From assembly GCA_947165255.1 (NCBI GenBank), contig CAMUZR010000028.1:1-33985 (forward strand): 33,985 bases of DNA. The letters are read 5' to 3'. The notes under the pieces are model-generated. The model made no database searches and had not been told where the DNA came from. It worked only from the letters and a program-made list of their open reading frames with translations. The translations under genes and the position numbers were made by a program. Positions 22,739 through 29,350 of the stretch are shown piece by piece (the first letter of the stretch is position 1; every line of letters starts with the position of its first letter). Source of the stretch: an uncultured Bacteroidales bacterium (GTDB lineage: Bacteria > Bacteroidota > Bacteroidia > Bacteroidales > P3).

Positions 22739-23749
22739 TTAGTTGCGGTAGCCGATGACGTGGCGGACCTCCTCGATGGTGCGGCGGGCGCTCTCGCGAG
22801 CTTTCTCCTTGCCTTGGTCCATCACGCGGCGCAGGTAGTTCTCGTCGGCGGAGATTTCTTCAATTCTAAGGCGGAAGGGCTCGCAGAAATTGACCATGTC
22901 CTCGGCCAGCTGTTTCTTCATATCGCCGTAACGTATCTGGCAGCGGTTGTAGAGGTCGTCGAAATATTCCACTGTGTCGGGCGAGGATACCACTTTCAGG
23001 AGGGTGAAGAGGTTTTCGATTTCTGCCGGCTTGGTCTGGTTCATCTCGGTGGGACCGTTGTCGGTCTTGGCGCGCATGATTTTCTTGCGGATGGATTTTG
23101 GGTCTTCGTTGAGGAAGATGGCATTGCCCTCACCTTCGCTCTTGCCCATCTTGCCGCTGCCGTCCAGCCCGGGGATTTTGATAAGTTCGTGACCGAAGTT
23201 GTAAGCCTGGGGAAGGGGGAAGACTTCGTGTTTGTACATATTGTTGAACCGCTGGGCAAAGGTGCGTGTCATTTCGAGGTGCTGCTCTTGATCTTTGCCC
23301 ACGGGCACTTTGGTGGCTTTGTGGATGAGGATGTCGGCGGCCATGAGGGTGGGGTAGGTGAGTAGGCCGGCATTGACGTTGTTGGGATTCTGGCGCACCT
23401 TGTCTTTGAAACTAGTGACACGCTCCAACTCACCCAGGTAGGCGTTCATGTTGAAGAAGAGATAGAGCTCGATGGTTTCGGGCAGGTCGCTCTGCAGGTA
23501 GATGGTGGACTTGTCGGGGTCGAGGCCGCAGGCGATGTACTGGATGAGTATTTGGCGGGCATTGCCGTAGAGGTCGTCCGGGGTGGGGTGTGTGGTGAGG
23601 GAGTGGTAGTCGGCTACGAAGAAGAAGCAGTCGTGCTCGTCCTGCATGCGGACGAAGTTGCGCAGGGCACCAAAGTAGTTGCCCAGGTGGATGTTGCCTG
23701 TGGGGCGAATGCCGCTGCAGACGATTTCGCGTTTTGTGGTATCTGTCAT
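22739..23749 (-). CDS. trpS: Tryptophan--tRNA ligase
   Basis: This class I synthetase charges tRNA-Trp. Its 336 residues match the family length. The HIGH motif appears as HLGN (21-24) in RPTGNIHLGNYFGA. The KMSKS loop is KMGKSEGE (200-207). FFVADYHSLTT and PVGKDQEQHLEMTR are conserved active-site segments. A promoter lies about 80 bases upstream, and the leader contains a 7-bp hairpin (23781-23810). The gene is followed by manC on the same strand. Confidence 0.98.
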   Translation of the reverse strand: MTDTTKREIVCSGIRPTGNIHLGNYFGALRNFVRMQDEHDCFFFVADYHSLTTHPTPDDLYGNARQILIQYIACGLDPDKSTIYLQSDLPETIELYLFFNMNAYLGELERVTSFKDKVRQNPNNVNAGLLTYPTLMAADILIHKATKVPVGKDQEQHLEMTRTFAQRFNNMYKHEVFPLPQAYNFGHELIKIPGLDGSGKMGKSEGEGNAIFLNEDPKSIRKKIMRAKTDNGPTEMNQTKPAEIENLFTLLKVVSSPDTVEYFDDLYNRCQIRYGDMKKQLAEDMVNFCEPFRLRIEEISADENYLRRVMDQGKEKARESARRTIEEVRHVIGYRN

Positions 23750-23780
23750 AGTTGGTTGTCTTTCAAATGTCTAATCTGTA

Positions 23781-23810
23781 AGGAGGCAGCTGGGAGGAGA
23801 GTAGCCTCCT
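23781..23810 (-). promoter_or_regulatory. Hairpin in the trpS leader
   Basis: AGGAGGC (23781-23787) pairs with GCCTCCT (23804-23810). In the transcript the 5' arm is AGGAGGC and the 3' arm is GCCTCCT, which could mask a purine-rich ribosome-binding element. There is no attenuator-like T-run. Confidence 0.4.
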
Positions 23811-23826
23811 ATGTTTAAATAAAATG

Positions 23827-23857
23827 CAAAGGTACGAAAAAAATATAGATAATCAAT
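23827..23857 (-). promoter_or_regulatory. Promoter of trpS
   Basis: On the minus strand ATTG (plus 23854-23857), 19 bases, then TACCTTTG (plus 23827-23834). This is an exact -7 box with one -33 mismatch. Confidence 0.7.
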
Positions 23858-23870
23858 AAAATAGGAGATA

Positions 23871-23908
23871 AAAAAATAAGGTCGACTGTTGGGTCGACCT
23901 TATTTTTT
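23871..23908 (-). terminator. Very stable terminator after the small acidic lipoprotein gene
   Basis: AAAAAATAAGGTCGAC (23871-23886) pairs perfectly with the 16 bases 23893-23908 around a 6-base loop. The minus strand carries T-rich sequence beyond it. Confidence 0.9.
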
Positions 23909-23925
23909 GTCCAGTTGTGTCGTGA

Positions 23926-24111
23926 TTATTCAGCAACAACTTCTTCAGCAACAGCCTCGACGGCCTCAGTGGCCATGCTGTCAACAGGAGTCTCTTCAAC
24001 CATCTCTTCGACGACGGGAGTGTCAACGACTTGCTCTTCAGCGGGGGTGTTGTTGCAAGCTGCGAAAGCGAACATGCCAGCGACAGCCATAAGGAACATT
24101 ACTTTTTTCAT
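23926..24111 (-). CDS. Small acidic lipoprotein, 61 residues
   Basis: The first 19 residues form an SPII signal (MFAFAAC, lipidated Cys19). The remaining 42 residues are almost entirely E, V, A, T, D and P (NNTPAEEQVVDTPVVEEM, then VDSMATEAVEAVAEEVVAE). This is a low-complexity acidic tail, probably without a fixed fold or coiled. I do not recognise a family, although small acidic lipoproteins of this kind recur in Bacteroidota. It has its own -7 promoter element and the strongest terminator of the window, which suggests high expression. Function is unknown. Confidence 0.8.
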   Translation of the reverse strand: MKKVMFLMAVAGMFAFAACNNTPAEEQVVDTPVVEEMVEETPVDSMATEAVEAVAEEVVAE

Positions 24112-24200
24112 TTCTCAATTTTTTTTTAAAGTTATCTATACTAAGTTATTAAAATTTTTTTTCTTCTTTTTTCGTCCCCTTTGTGGTTCGAAATCGGGTG

Positions 24201-24208
24201 CAAAAGTA
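24201..24208 (-). promoter_or_regulatory. -7 element of the small acidic lipoprotein gene
   Basis: The minus strand carries TACTTTTG, an exact TAnnTTTG match, 89 bases upstream of the start. The nested repeat region begins 28 bases further upstream. Confidence 0.6.
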
Positions 24209-24235
24209 ACACATTTTCTACGACTAAAAAGAAAA

Positions 24236-24312
24236 AAAATGTCAAAAAAACTTAACGCGTTCACAAAATGTTAAAATTCAAAATGTTAAAATGGCGTTTT
24301 TTTTGACATTTT
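24236..24312. repeat. 15-bp inverted repeat enclosing two 14-bp direct repeats
   Basis: AAAATGTCAAAAAAA (24236-24250) and TTTTTTTGACATTTT (24298-24312) are exact reverse complements. The 47 bases between them hold CAAAATGTTAAAAT twice (24264-24277 and 24279-24292, period 15) and the palindrome AACGCGTT (24254-24261). The region lies between the rnfA stop and the small lipoprotein promoter. It may act as a terminator, an operator or both. Confidence 0.8.
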
Positions 24313-24386
24313 CTTCTGTTTTCCCCCTGAATCTCAGTATTTTTGGTCGGGAAATCATAGAATTTTGGTCTGTTTTTGTACCATTT

Positions 24387-24974
24387 TTAGGGCAGTGGTA
24401 CTAGGCCGTTGAAGCCCATAAATGCCATGGCGAGGATGCCGGCGGTGACCAATGCGATGGGAACGCCCTTCATGCCCTTGGGCACACCGGTGAGCTCCAT
24501 CTGCTCACGGATGCCGGCAAAGATGACGATGGCCAGTGCAAAGCCCACAGCAATGCTGGCCGCATAGATGACACTCTCCAGAAGGTTCATGTGTTTCTGC
24601 ACTACCAAAATGGCGACACCCAGCACGGCGCAGTTGGTGGTAATCAGGGGCAGAAAGACTCCCAACGTCTGATAGAGGGCTGGGGCAATTTTCTTGAGCA
24701 CGATTTCCACCATTTGCACTAGGCCGGCGATGACCAAGATGTAGGCGATGGTCTGAAGGTACTCTAGGTTGAAGGGAATCAGCACGTATGTGTTGATGAG
24801 CCAGGTGACAAGGGTGGCCAGCAGCATCACGAAGAAGACTGCGCCGCTCATGCCGATGGAACTCTTTACGTCTTTGGAAACGCCCAGGAAGGGGCAGATG
24901 CCGAGAAATTGCGCCAGCACGACGTTGTTGACGAAGATGGCACCTATAATCAGAGCAAAAATATTGATACCCAT
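24387..24974 (-). CDS. rnfA: Electron transport complex subunit RnfA
   Basis: This 195-residue protein with six membrane helices is one of two related integral subunits of the Rnf complex, which couples ferredoxin:NAD+ electron transfer to ion pumping. Signatures are IFVNNVVLAQFLGICPFLGVSK near the start and VFLPLITTNCAVLGVAILV in the middle; the cysteines in these segments are family features. It is closer to RnfA than to NqrE. Bacteroidota normally encode rnfBCDGEA as one operon with rnfA last, yet here the upstream neighbour is unrelated and rnfA has its own promoter. The rest of the complex is not in this window. Confidence 0.93.
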   Translation of the reverse strand: MGINIFALIIGAIFVNNVVLAQFLGICPFLGVSKDVKSSIGMSGAVFFVMLLATLVTWLINTYVLIPFNLEYLQTIAYILVIAGLVQMVEIVLKKIAPALYQTLGVFLPLITTNCAVLGVAILVVQKHMNLLESVIYAASIAVGFALAIVIFAGIREQMELTGVPKGMKGVPIALVTAGILAMAFMGFNGLVPLP

Positions 24975-25321
24975 GATATTGTTATTTAATTAATATTTCT
25001 ATAATTCTTTTAATTCAAATTGCAAAGATACATAAAATTTTCGGATTAAAACACATACGGATAAAAATATTTTGATAGGCCGTCAGCGAAAGGCATAGTG
25101 TAAGCCGCCTTTTCCGCCTTTTTCAATATACTAAGTCACCCATTTATTATATGGAAAAAGAAAGTTCTTTAGTTATGTACAGGCAGTGTGTGATGTTCGG
25201 ATAGCCATGTAGTGGTCACTATCGCCCCCTCCTTTTATAGCTTCCTTTCACGTCACGGATGAATCAGCAGGATGAGTTGGCCAAGCAGAGGAAGAGGGTG
25301 TAGTCGAAGGTAAGGGGAAGT
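24975..25321. other. Intergenic region upstream of rnfA
   Basis: The 347 bases hold the rnfA promoter near 25023-25030. I see no gene or strong hairpin in the rest. Confidence 0.55.
25023..25030 (-). promoter_or_regulatory. -7 element of the rnfA promoter
   Basis: TATCTTTG on the minus strand (plus 25023-25030) matches TAnnTTTG exactly, 48 bases upstream of the start. The -33 region is AT-rich without a clear TTTG. Confidence 0.65.
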
Positions 25322-25849
25322 TCAATGCTGGGCAGGGTCGCGCGGGACGAAGCAGAGGTTGCTGACTGTCATGACGGCCAGCATGATGATGAGAAGGATG
25401 CCGATGCCCAAGAGGTTGCCGTTGCCACGAGGATGGAGTGGTACGTAGCGTGTCCAGTGTTGGGTGGAAGGGTCGAAGACTTCAAGGGCATAGACGCGCA
25501 CGGTTGAGTTGGGGTTGTCGATGATGCGCTGCCTGTCGCGCTCGCGAATCCAGAGGCGAAGCGGGTCGCCCGAATTGTAGTTGCAGGGGAAGGGGATGTC
25601 GACTAGGAAGGTGGTGGGTTGCAGGTAGAGGGTGACCTCGCGGTAGCTACGGTTGACGAACAAAAAAGAGAGGGGGAAGATTCCGCGGTCACTGATCGAA
25701 TTCTTCCCGTAAGGCTCGTGTCCCTCCACGCTGACTAGGTCGGTGTGTTGCATGGGTTGGAAATACAGCAGTAGACAGGCTCCGGCCACTAGGGCCACTA
25801 TCATCTCGGCCAGCCAGCGATGAGGGGAGGAAGGTTGACGGGTTATCAT
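25322..25849 (-). CDS. Hypothetical two-helix membrane protein
   Basis: I do not recognise this 175-residue protein. It has a hydrophobic helix near the N-terminus (about 13-30), an exported-looking loop of about 115 residues rich in aromatic and basic residues, and a second helix near the C-terminus (about 146-168) followed by a short tail. No catalytic motif is visible. It begins 38 bases after the stop of the C69 peptidase gene on the same strand, so it may be co-transcribed. Its role is open; an accessory to the peptidase is only one possibility. Confidence 0.65.
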   Translation of the reverse strand: MITRQPSSPHRWLAEMIVALVAGACLLLYFQPMQHTDLVSVEGHEPYGKNSISDRGIFPLSFLFVNRSYREVTLYLQPTTFLVDIPFPCNYNSGDPLRLWIRERDRQRIIDNPNSTVRVYALEVFDPSTQHWTRYVPLHPRGNGNLLGIGILLIIMLAVMTVSNLCFVPRDPAQH

Positions 25850-25887
25850 GAATAGTTAAGGTGTATTGGTTAATTGTACATTCTACA

Positions 25888-27591
25888 CTATTTGGCTTGC
25901 AGAACGTCGCCATGGTCGTTCACTATTTGGCGGTAGAACCAGTCGGGGTAGGGGGGCTGCTGCGGAAAGCGAACAACGCCCGTGGGGGTGGTTTCGATGG
26001 TGCCGTCGGGGGTGAGGTACTTGATGTTGCCGTCGATGTAGCGGGTGAGCAGCTGCTGGTCTAAGCGGTTCCACCCCTCCATCATCTCGGCGGACAGCTT
26101 GTGGCTGAGCTCGGTGAGCTCGGCGTGGGTAGCAAGGTCGTTCAGCCAACCCACGCGGGAGATGAAATACTCCTCGTAGGACTTCTGGAAGGAGCGCACG
26201 TCCTGAATCATGGCATCGTAACGCAAGTAGCAGAAATTGCTTACACGGTTGAAGAGCCAGAAGGCAGCGGTGGGTGAGTACTGGCTCATGGAGCCGTTGC
26301 CCTCGCGGAAACAGAGGGGGACGCTGTCGATGCAGCAGAACATAGGGCAGTAGCAGGTGCTGTAGGTGTCATCGACACCAAACCAGATGATGCCGCCCAC
26401 GGGATTAGGCAGCCAGTGGCGGCTTTGGGCCACGAAGCTGAAGCCGGTCTGCTGGGTGCTGATGGCGCGCTCGTGAATATACTGCTTTCCGTCTACCGTG
26501 AAGTCCATGGGACGCCAGCGGTAAGGGCAGTGGAAAGGCCCGGCCCCGACGTCCTGTGTCATGTCCATGGGAGTGCCTTCAAAGTGGTCGCGCATCAGTT
26601 CCATCACTTCGTGAACGCTGATTTTATGGTCGGGCTTTATCCACAGTGGCAGACGCTCGGCGTTAGGGTCGCCCATGGCAAAGGCTTCATATTGCTTCAT
26701 GCCGTCGGCCACGCGGTTGAAGAAGGCATAGACACGTGCTTCGCAGGCACGAAGGCCAGAAAAGGTGAGGGGGTTGTAGGTGTCGGCAAAGCTGAAGTCG
26801 GCATTGGTGTGCTTGGGCTTTCCGACGTATGCGGCATAGCCGTGCTTTTGGGCAAAGGTGATGACGTCATGGCTGTAGATACATTCCACTTCGGGGTTCT
26901 CGATAAGTTCTAAGTGGCGGCTGCTGATGGCTGGGTGGGGTCCTTTCTTACTCCAGCGAGCGGGCTCCTGGGGGAAGGTGGTGATGCGGGCCTGGTTGGC
27001 ATGGGCGCAGACGTAGCCTTCGGGTATGCGGCGGGCCACCCATACGGCTCCCTTTTCTGCGCCTTTGCTGGTGATCTCGAAGAGCCACACCTCGGAGGGA
27101 TCGCTGAGGGAGAAACTCTCTCCCCCGTCGGCATAGCCGTAGGTTTCCACAAGGTCTGCCATGATGCGGATGGCCTCACGGCAGTTGCGGGCGCGCTGCA
27201 GTGCAAGGTAGATCAGGTTGCCGTAGTCGATGCCCGCGGCGTTGCCCTTGCTGAGGGGCTCAATGCCGCCCCATGTGGTTTCGCCCATGGCAAACTGGTG
27301 CTCGTTGATGAAGCCCACAACGCGGTAAGTGAATGGAACCTGCGGAATGTCAATTTGGTGGCGGAGGCTGCCGTAGTTGTATAGGCTGAGCATTTCACCC
27401 GCTGGGTGGGGGCCACCAGGGTGAAAACGCAGCTGGCCATAGCGGGTGTGGCTGTCGGCGGCGTATGTTATCATGGTGCTGCCGTCGGCGGTGGCTCCAC
27501 GGGTGAGGAGAAAATTGGTGCAGGCGTGGCCGGTGGTGAAATGCAGGCCAAAGAGCACTAGCAGAAGGACAGAGAGGGTCGTTTTCTTCAT
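25888..27591 (-). CDS. C69 family dipeptidase
   Basis: This 567-residue N-terminal nucleophile hydrolase has a signal peptide (about 1-23) followed directly by the nucleophile Cys24 in HACTNFLLTRGATADG. Signal removal would expose Cys24 as the new N-terminus and catalytic residue. Segments typical of the family follow: MGETTWGG, GESFSLSDPSEVWLFEI, YVCAHANQARI and VYAFFNRVADG. Secreted or periplasmic dipeptidases of this class hydrolyse dipeptides during protein or peptidoglycan-peptide use. A TATTTTTG promoter element lies 51 bases upstream. Confidence 0.95.
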   Translation of the reverse strand: MKKTTLSVLLLVLFGLHFTTGHACTNFLLTRGATADGSTMITYAADSHTRYGQLRFHPGGPHPAGEMLSLYNYGSLRHQIDIPQVPFTYRVVGFINEHQFAMGETTWGGIEPLSKGNAAGIDYGNLIYLALQRARNCREAIRIMADLVETYGYADGGESFSLSDPSEVWLFEITSKGAEKGAVWVARRIPEGYVCAHANQARITTFPQEPARWSKKGPHPAISSRHLELIENPEVECIYSHDVITFAQKHGYAAYVGKPKHTNADFSFADTYNPLTFSGLRACEARVYAFFNRVADGMKQYEAFAMGDPNAERLPLWIKPDHKISVHEVMELMRDHFEGTPMDMTQDVGAGPFHCPYRWRPMDFTVDGKQYIHERAISTQQTGFSFVAQSRHWLPNPVGGIIWFGVDDTYSTCYCPMFCCIDSVPLCFREGNGSMSQYSPTAAFWLFNRVSNFCYLRYDAMIQDVRSFQKSYEEYFISRVGWLNDLATHAELTELSHKLSAEMMEGWNRLDQQLLTRYIDGNIKYLTPDGTIETTPTGVVRFPQQPPYPDWFYRQIVNDHGDVLQAK

Positions 27592-27641
27592 ATAAAAATT
27601 GTTTTTATTCTTCTTTTATATTATAAATGTCAATAATTTTG

Positions 27642-27649
27642 CAAAAATA
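27642..27649 (-). promoter_or_regulatory. -7 element of the C69 dipeptidase promoter
   Basis: TATTTTTG on the minus strand, an exact TAnnTTTG match, 51 bases before the start. No clear -33 box at 19-21 bases. Confidence 0.55.
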
Positions 27650-27862
27650 CGCATTTTTTTCCACAAATGAGTTTTCATACGTTGCAATCCATAAAAAGTT
27701 ACTCCATGAAGGCAACCTTTCGGTCGTATATTGCAAAAAAACATGACTTTGTGTACTTCTAAACCATAGTTTTTTCATGTGTAACACTTTGTGTTAATAT
27801 CACAAACAAGCGAAATTCTGTAGTTTTTTCATTCGTCCGTTTATAAATCAAAAATTTTTATG

Positions 27863-27870
27863 TAAATTTG
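27863..27870 (+). promoter_or_regulatory. -7 element of the 27893 gene promoter
   Basis: TAAATTTG matches TAnnTTTG and lies 22 bases upstream of the start. The -33 region (TTTA near 27840-27843) is weak. Confidence 0.6.
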
Positions 27871-27892
27871 CAACTCCAAAATAAGGAAAGAC

Positions 27893-28567
27893 ATGGAACT
27901 TAAAGAATCTCTAAAGAACTTAGTTTTCGACAAGAGCGACCTTAAACAGCGGGTTTTTGCAGCCACCAAAGAAACTTTCGAACTCTTTCGCACTATCACG
28001 CGAGAGTTGATTTCCACCTTCCAAGAGGTGAACCGCAGCGAAGGGCGCAATGTGGCATTTGAGTTTACCGACCATGGCGACTTCGAATTCGAAGTGAAGT
28101 TTGCGGGCGACGTACTGGTGTTCGACATGCACACCAACGTCTTTGAGTTCTCTCGCGACCACCAGGTGATGAAGTCGCAGTATATCCGCGAAGATTCCCG
28201 CCGTTCCTATTGCGGTGTCATTCGTATCTACAACTTCCTTGCCGACTCCTTTACCTACCACCGCGACCAAGACCTAGGTTATATGATTGGCCGAGTGTTT
28301 GTTAACTGCGAAAAACACTACTTCATCGAGGGCAAACGCGAGTTGGGAATGTTATACAATAATTTCAATATTGCACTGATTAACAGCGAGTCAGTGCAAA
28401 GCATAGTGGAGAGCGCTATCGAATATACCACCAATTTTGATTTATTAACACCTCCATACGACGAAGTGAAGATGGTTTCAGTGGGTGAAATGAGGTCCGA
28501 TTATGATAAAAAATCAATGGCAACAGGTAAGCGCTTAGGTTTTCGCTTTCAGGCAGATACGGATTAA
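27893..28567 (+). CDS. Hypothetical cytoplasmic protein
   Basis: I do not recognise this 224-residue protein with confidence, although its sequence looks like a well-conserved single-domain protein. It has no signal peptide or membrane helix. The N-terminal half is helical and charged (LKESLKNLVFDKSDLKQRVFAATKE), and the middle is beta-rich and aromatic (FEFEVKFAGDVLVFDMHTNVFEF). The second half has RVFVNCEKHYFIEGKREL and ends with a basic tail. No ATP-binding, nuclease or DNA-binding motif is evident. It has its own promoter and is followed by tRNA-Glu, which has a separate promoter. No function is assigned. Confidence 0.75.
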   Translation: MELKESLKNLVFDKSDLKQRVFAATKETFELFRTITRELISTFQEVNRSEGRNVAFEFTDHGDFEFEVKFAGDVLVFDMHTNVFEFSRDHQVMKSQYIREDSRRSYCGVIRIYNFLADSFTYHRDQDLGYMIGRVFVNCEKHYFIEGKRELGMLYNNFNIALINSESVQSIVESAIEYTTNFDLLTPPYDEVKMVSVGEMRSDYDKKSMATGKRLGFRFQADTD

Positions 28568-28576
28568 TCTGAACTC

Positions 28577-28600
28577 TTTTTCACAATTATTAGTGAAAAA
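28577..28600 (+). terminator. Possible terminator after the 27893 gene
   Basis: TTTTTCAC (28577-28584) pairs with GTGAAAAA (28593-28600) around an AT-rich 8-base loop, ten bases after the stop. The T-run expected after the stem is weak, so this is tentative. Confidence 0.35.
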
Positions 28601-28604
28601 ATAT

Positions 28605-28635
28605 TTTGCCAATTCAAAAAAAGTTGGTAATTTTG
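28605..28635 (+). promoter_or_regulatory. Promoter of tRNA-Glu
   Basis: TTTG (28605-28608), 19 bases, then TAATTTTG (28628-28635): an exact match to the Bacteroidota consensus. The tRNA starts 34 bases downstream. Confidence 0.85.
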
Positions 28636-28669
28636 CAACCGCTTTTGAGAGACAAGAGAGCGCAAAAAT

Positions 28670-28744
28670 GGTCCGTTCGTCTAGCTGGCCCAGGACGTAA
28701 GATTTTCATTCTTAAAATCGCGGGTTCGAATCCCGCACGGACTA
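28670..28744 (+). tRNA. tRNA-Glu (anticodon TTC)
   Basis: The cloverleaf is complete. The acceptor stem pairs GGTCCGT (28670-28676) with ACGGACT (28737-28743), with a G-T pair at the end. The D-arm is GTC...GAC, and the anticodon stem is TAAGA/TCTTA with loop TTTTCAT, giving anticodon TTC (Glu). The T-arm is GCGGG/CCCGC with loop TTCGAAT. The discriminator base is A; CCA is not encoded. It has a full promoter and is followed by rpsT 27 bases later, so the two may share a transcript. Confidence 0.97.
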
Positions 28745-28771
28745 CAACTAAAAAATGATTTATTAAAGAAT

Positions 28772-29023
28772 ATGGCACATCACAAGTCTGCAAAAAAAAG
28801 AATTCGTTCTAACGAAAAGAGAAGAGTTGAGAATCGTTACTACGCCAAGACCATGCGCAATGCTCTGCGTGATTTCCGCGCACTTGAGGACAAGAACGTA
28901 GCCACCGAGAGACTGCCCAAGATGGTTTCCATCATCGACAAATTGGCCAAACGTTCTGTCATCCATAAGAACAAAGCCGCCAACTTGAAATCCAAGCTGA
29001 TGAAGCAGGTGAATGCAATGTAA
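28772..29023 (+). CDS. rpsT: 30S ribosomal protein S20
   Basis: This 83-residue, strongly basic helical protein is S20, which binds 16S rRNA in early 30S assembly. It has the typical N-terminus AHHKSAKKRIRSNEKRR and C-terminus VIHKNKAANLKSKLMKQV. Its length fits the family. It sits 27 bases after tRNA-Glu and is followed by a strong terminator, so the tRNA and rpsT are probably transcribed together from the promoter at 28605. Confidence 0.97.
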   Translation: MAHHKSAKKRIRSNEKRRVENRYYAKTMRNALRDFRALEDKNVATERLPKMVSIIDKLAKRSVIHKNKAANLKSKLMKQVNAM

Positions 29024-29350
29024 TTTGATTCCATAGAATAATAAAAAGCCGAGGCAAGCGCCTCGGCTTTTTTTTGGCTCTTGCCTCCGGCCAAAGGCCG
29101 GTGACCCGTCATCCTTTCGCTGTCAGCCATTTCGACTGTAAAAAGACTTCCCTTATCTCCAAAGAGGAGAATCGGCACGTTATTATCTTTCGATAAATTG
29201 AAAATCAGAATATTACGGTTTTCATTTTGCCAAATGTTGATAACTCGTTTTCCGCTGAACCAAAACTTATGTGTAATTTAGCAATCTCAAAAATAATCTG
29301 CCCATCGCGGTAAATAATTATATAATACAAAATTAGAAAGGAAAGCACCC
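29024..29350. other. Intergenic region upstream of nrdJ
   Basis: The 327 bases hold the rpsT terminator and the small hairpin CCGGCC-AAA-GGCCGG (29087-29101). A TAATTTAG element (29274-29281) sits about 70 bases upstream of nrdJ and differs from the -7 consensus by one base. I see no cobalamin riboswitch elements. Confidence 0.5.
29043..29075 (+). terminator. Terminator of rpsT
   Basis: AAAAAGCCGAGGC (29043-29055) pairs over 13 bp with GCCTCGGCTTTTT (29060-29072) around loop AAGC. The T-run continues to 29075. Confidence 0.95.

Larger units (their letters stand above)
27592..27892. other. Divergent intergenic region with promoters for both flanking genes
   Basis: No gene is present. It holds -7 elements for the C69 gene (27642-27649) and the 27893 gene (27863-27870). 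A perfect 15-bp palindrome, TAACAC-TTT-GTGTTA, lies at 27782-27796. Confidence 0.6.

Noticed and set aside
23750..23826. T-box or Trp attenuator in the trpS leader
   Set aside because: There is no T-box sequence, no antiterminator/terminator pair and no Trp-codon leader peptide; only one hairpin.
24121..24386. Small gene in the AT-rich stretch between rnfA and the lipoprotein gene
   Set aside because: There is no open frame of useful length; the stretch is promoter, poly-A/T and the nested repeats.
29024..29350. Cobalamin riboswitch upstream of nrdJ
   Set aside because: I looked for B12-box and adjacent conserved elements and saw none; a covariance search would be decisive.
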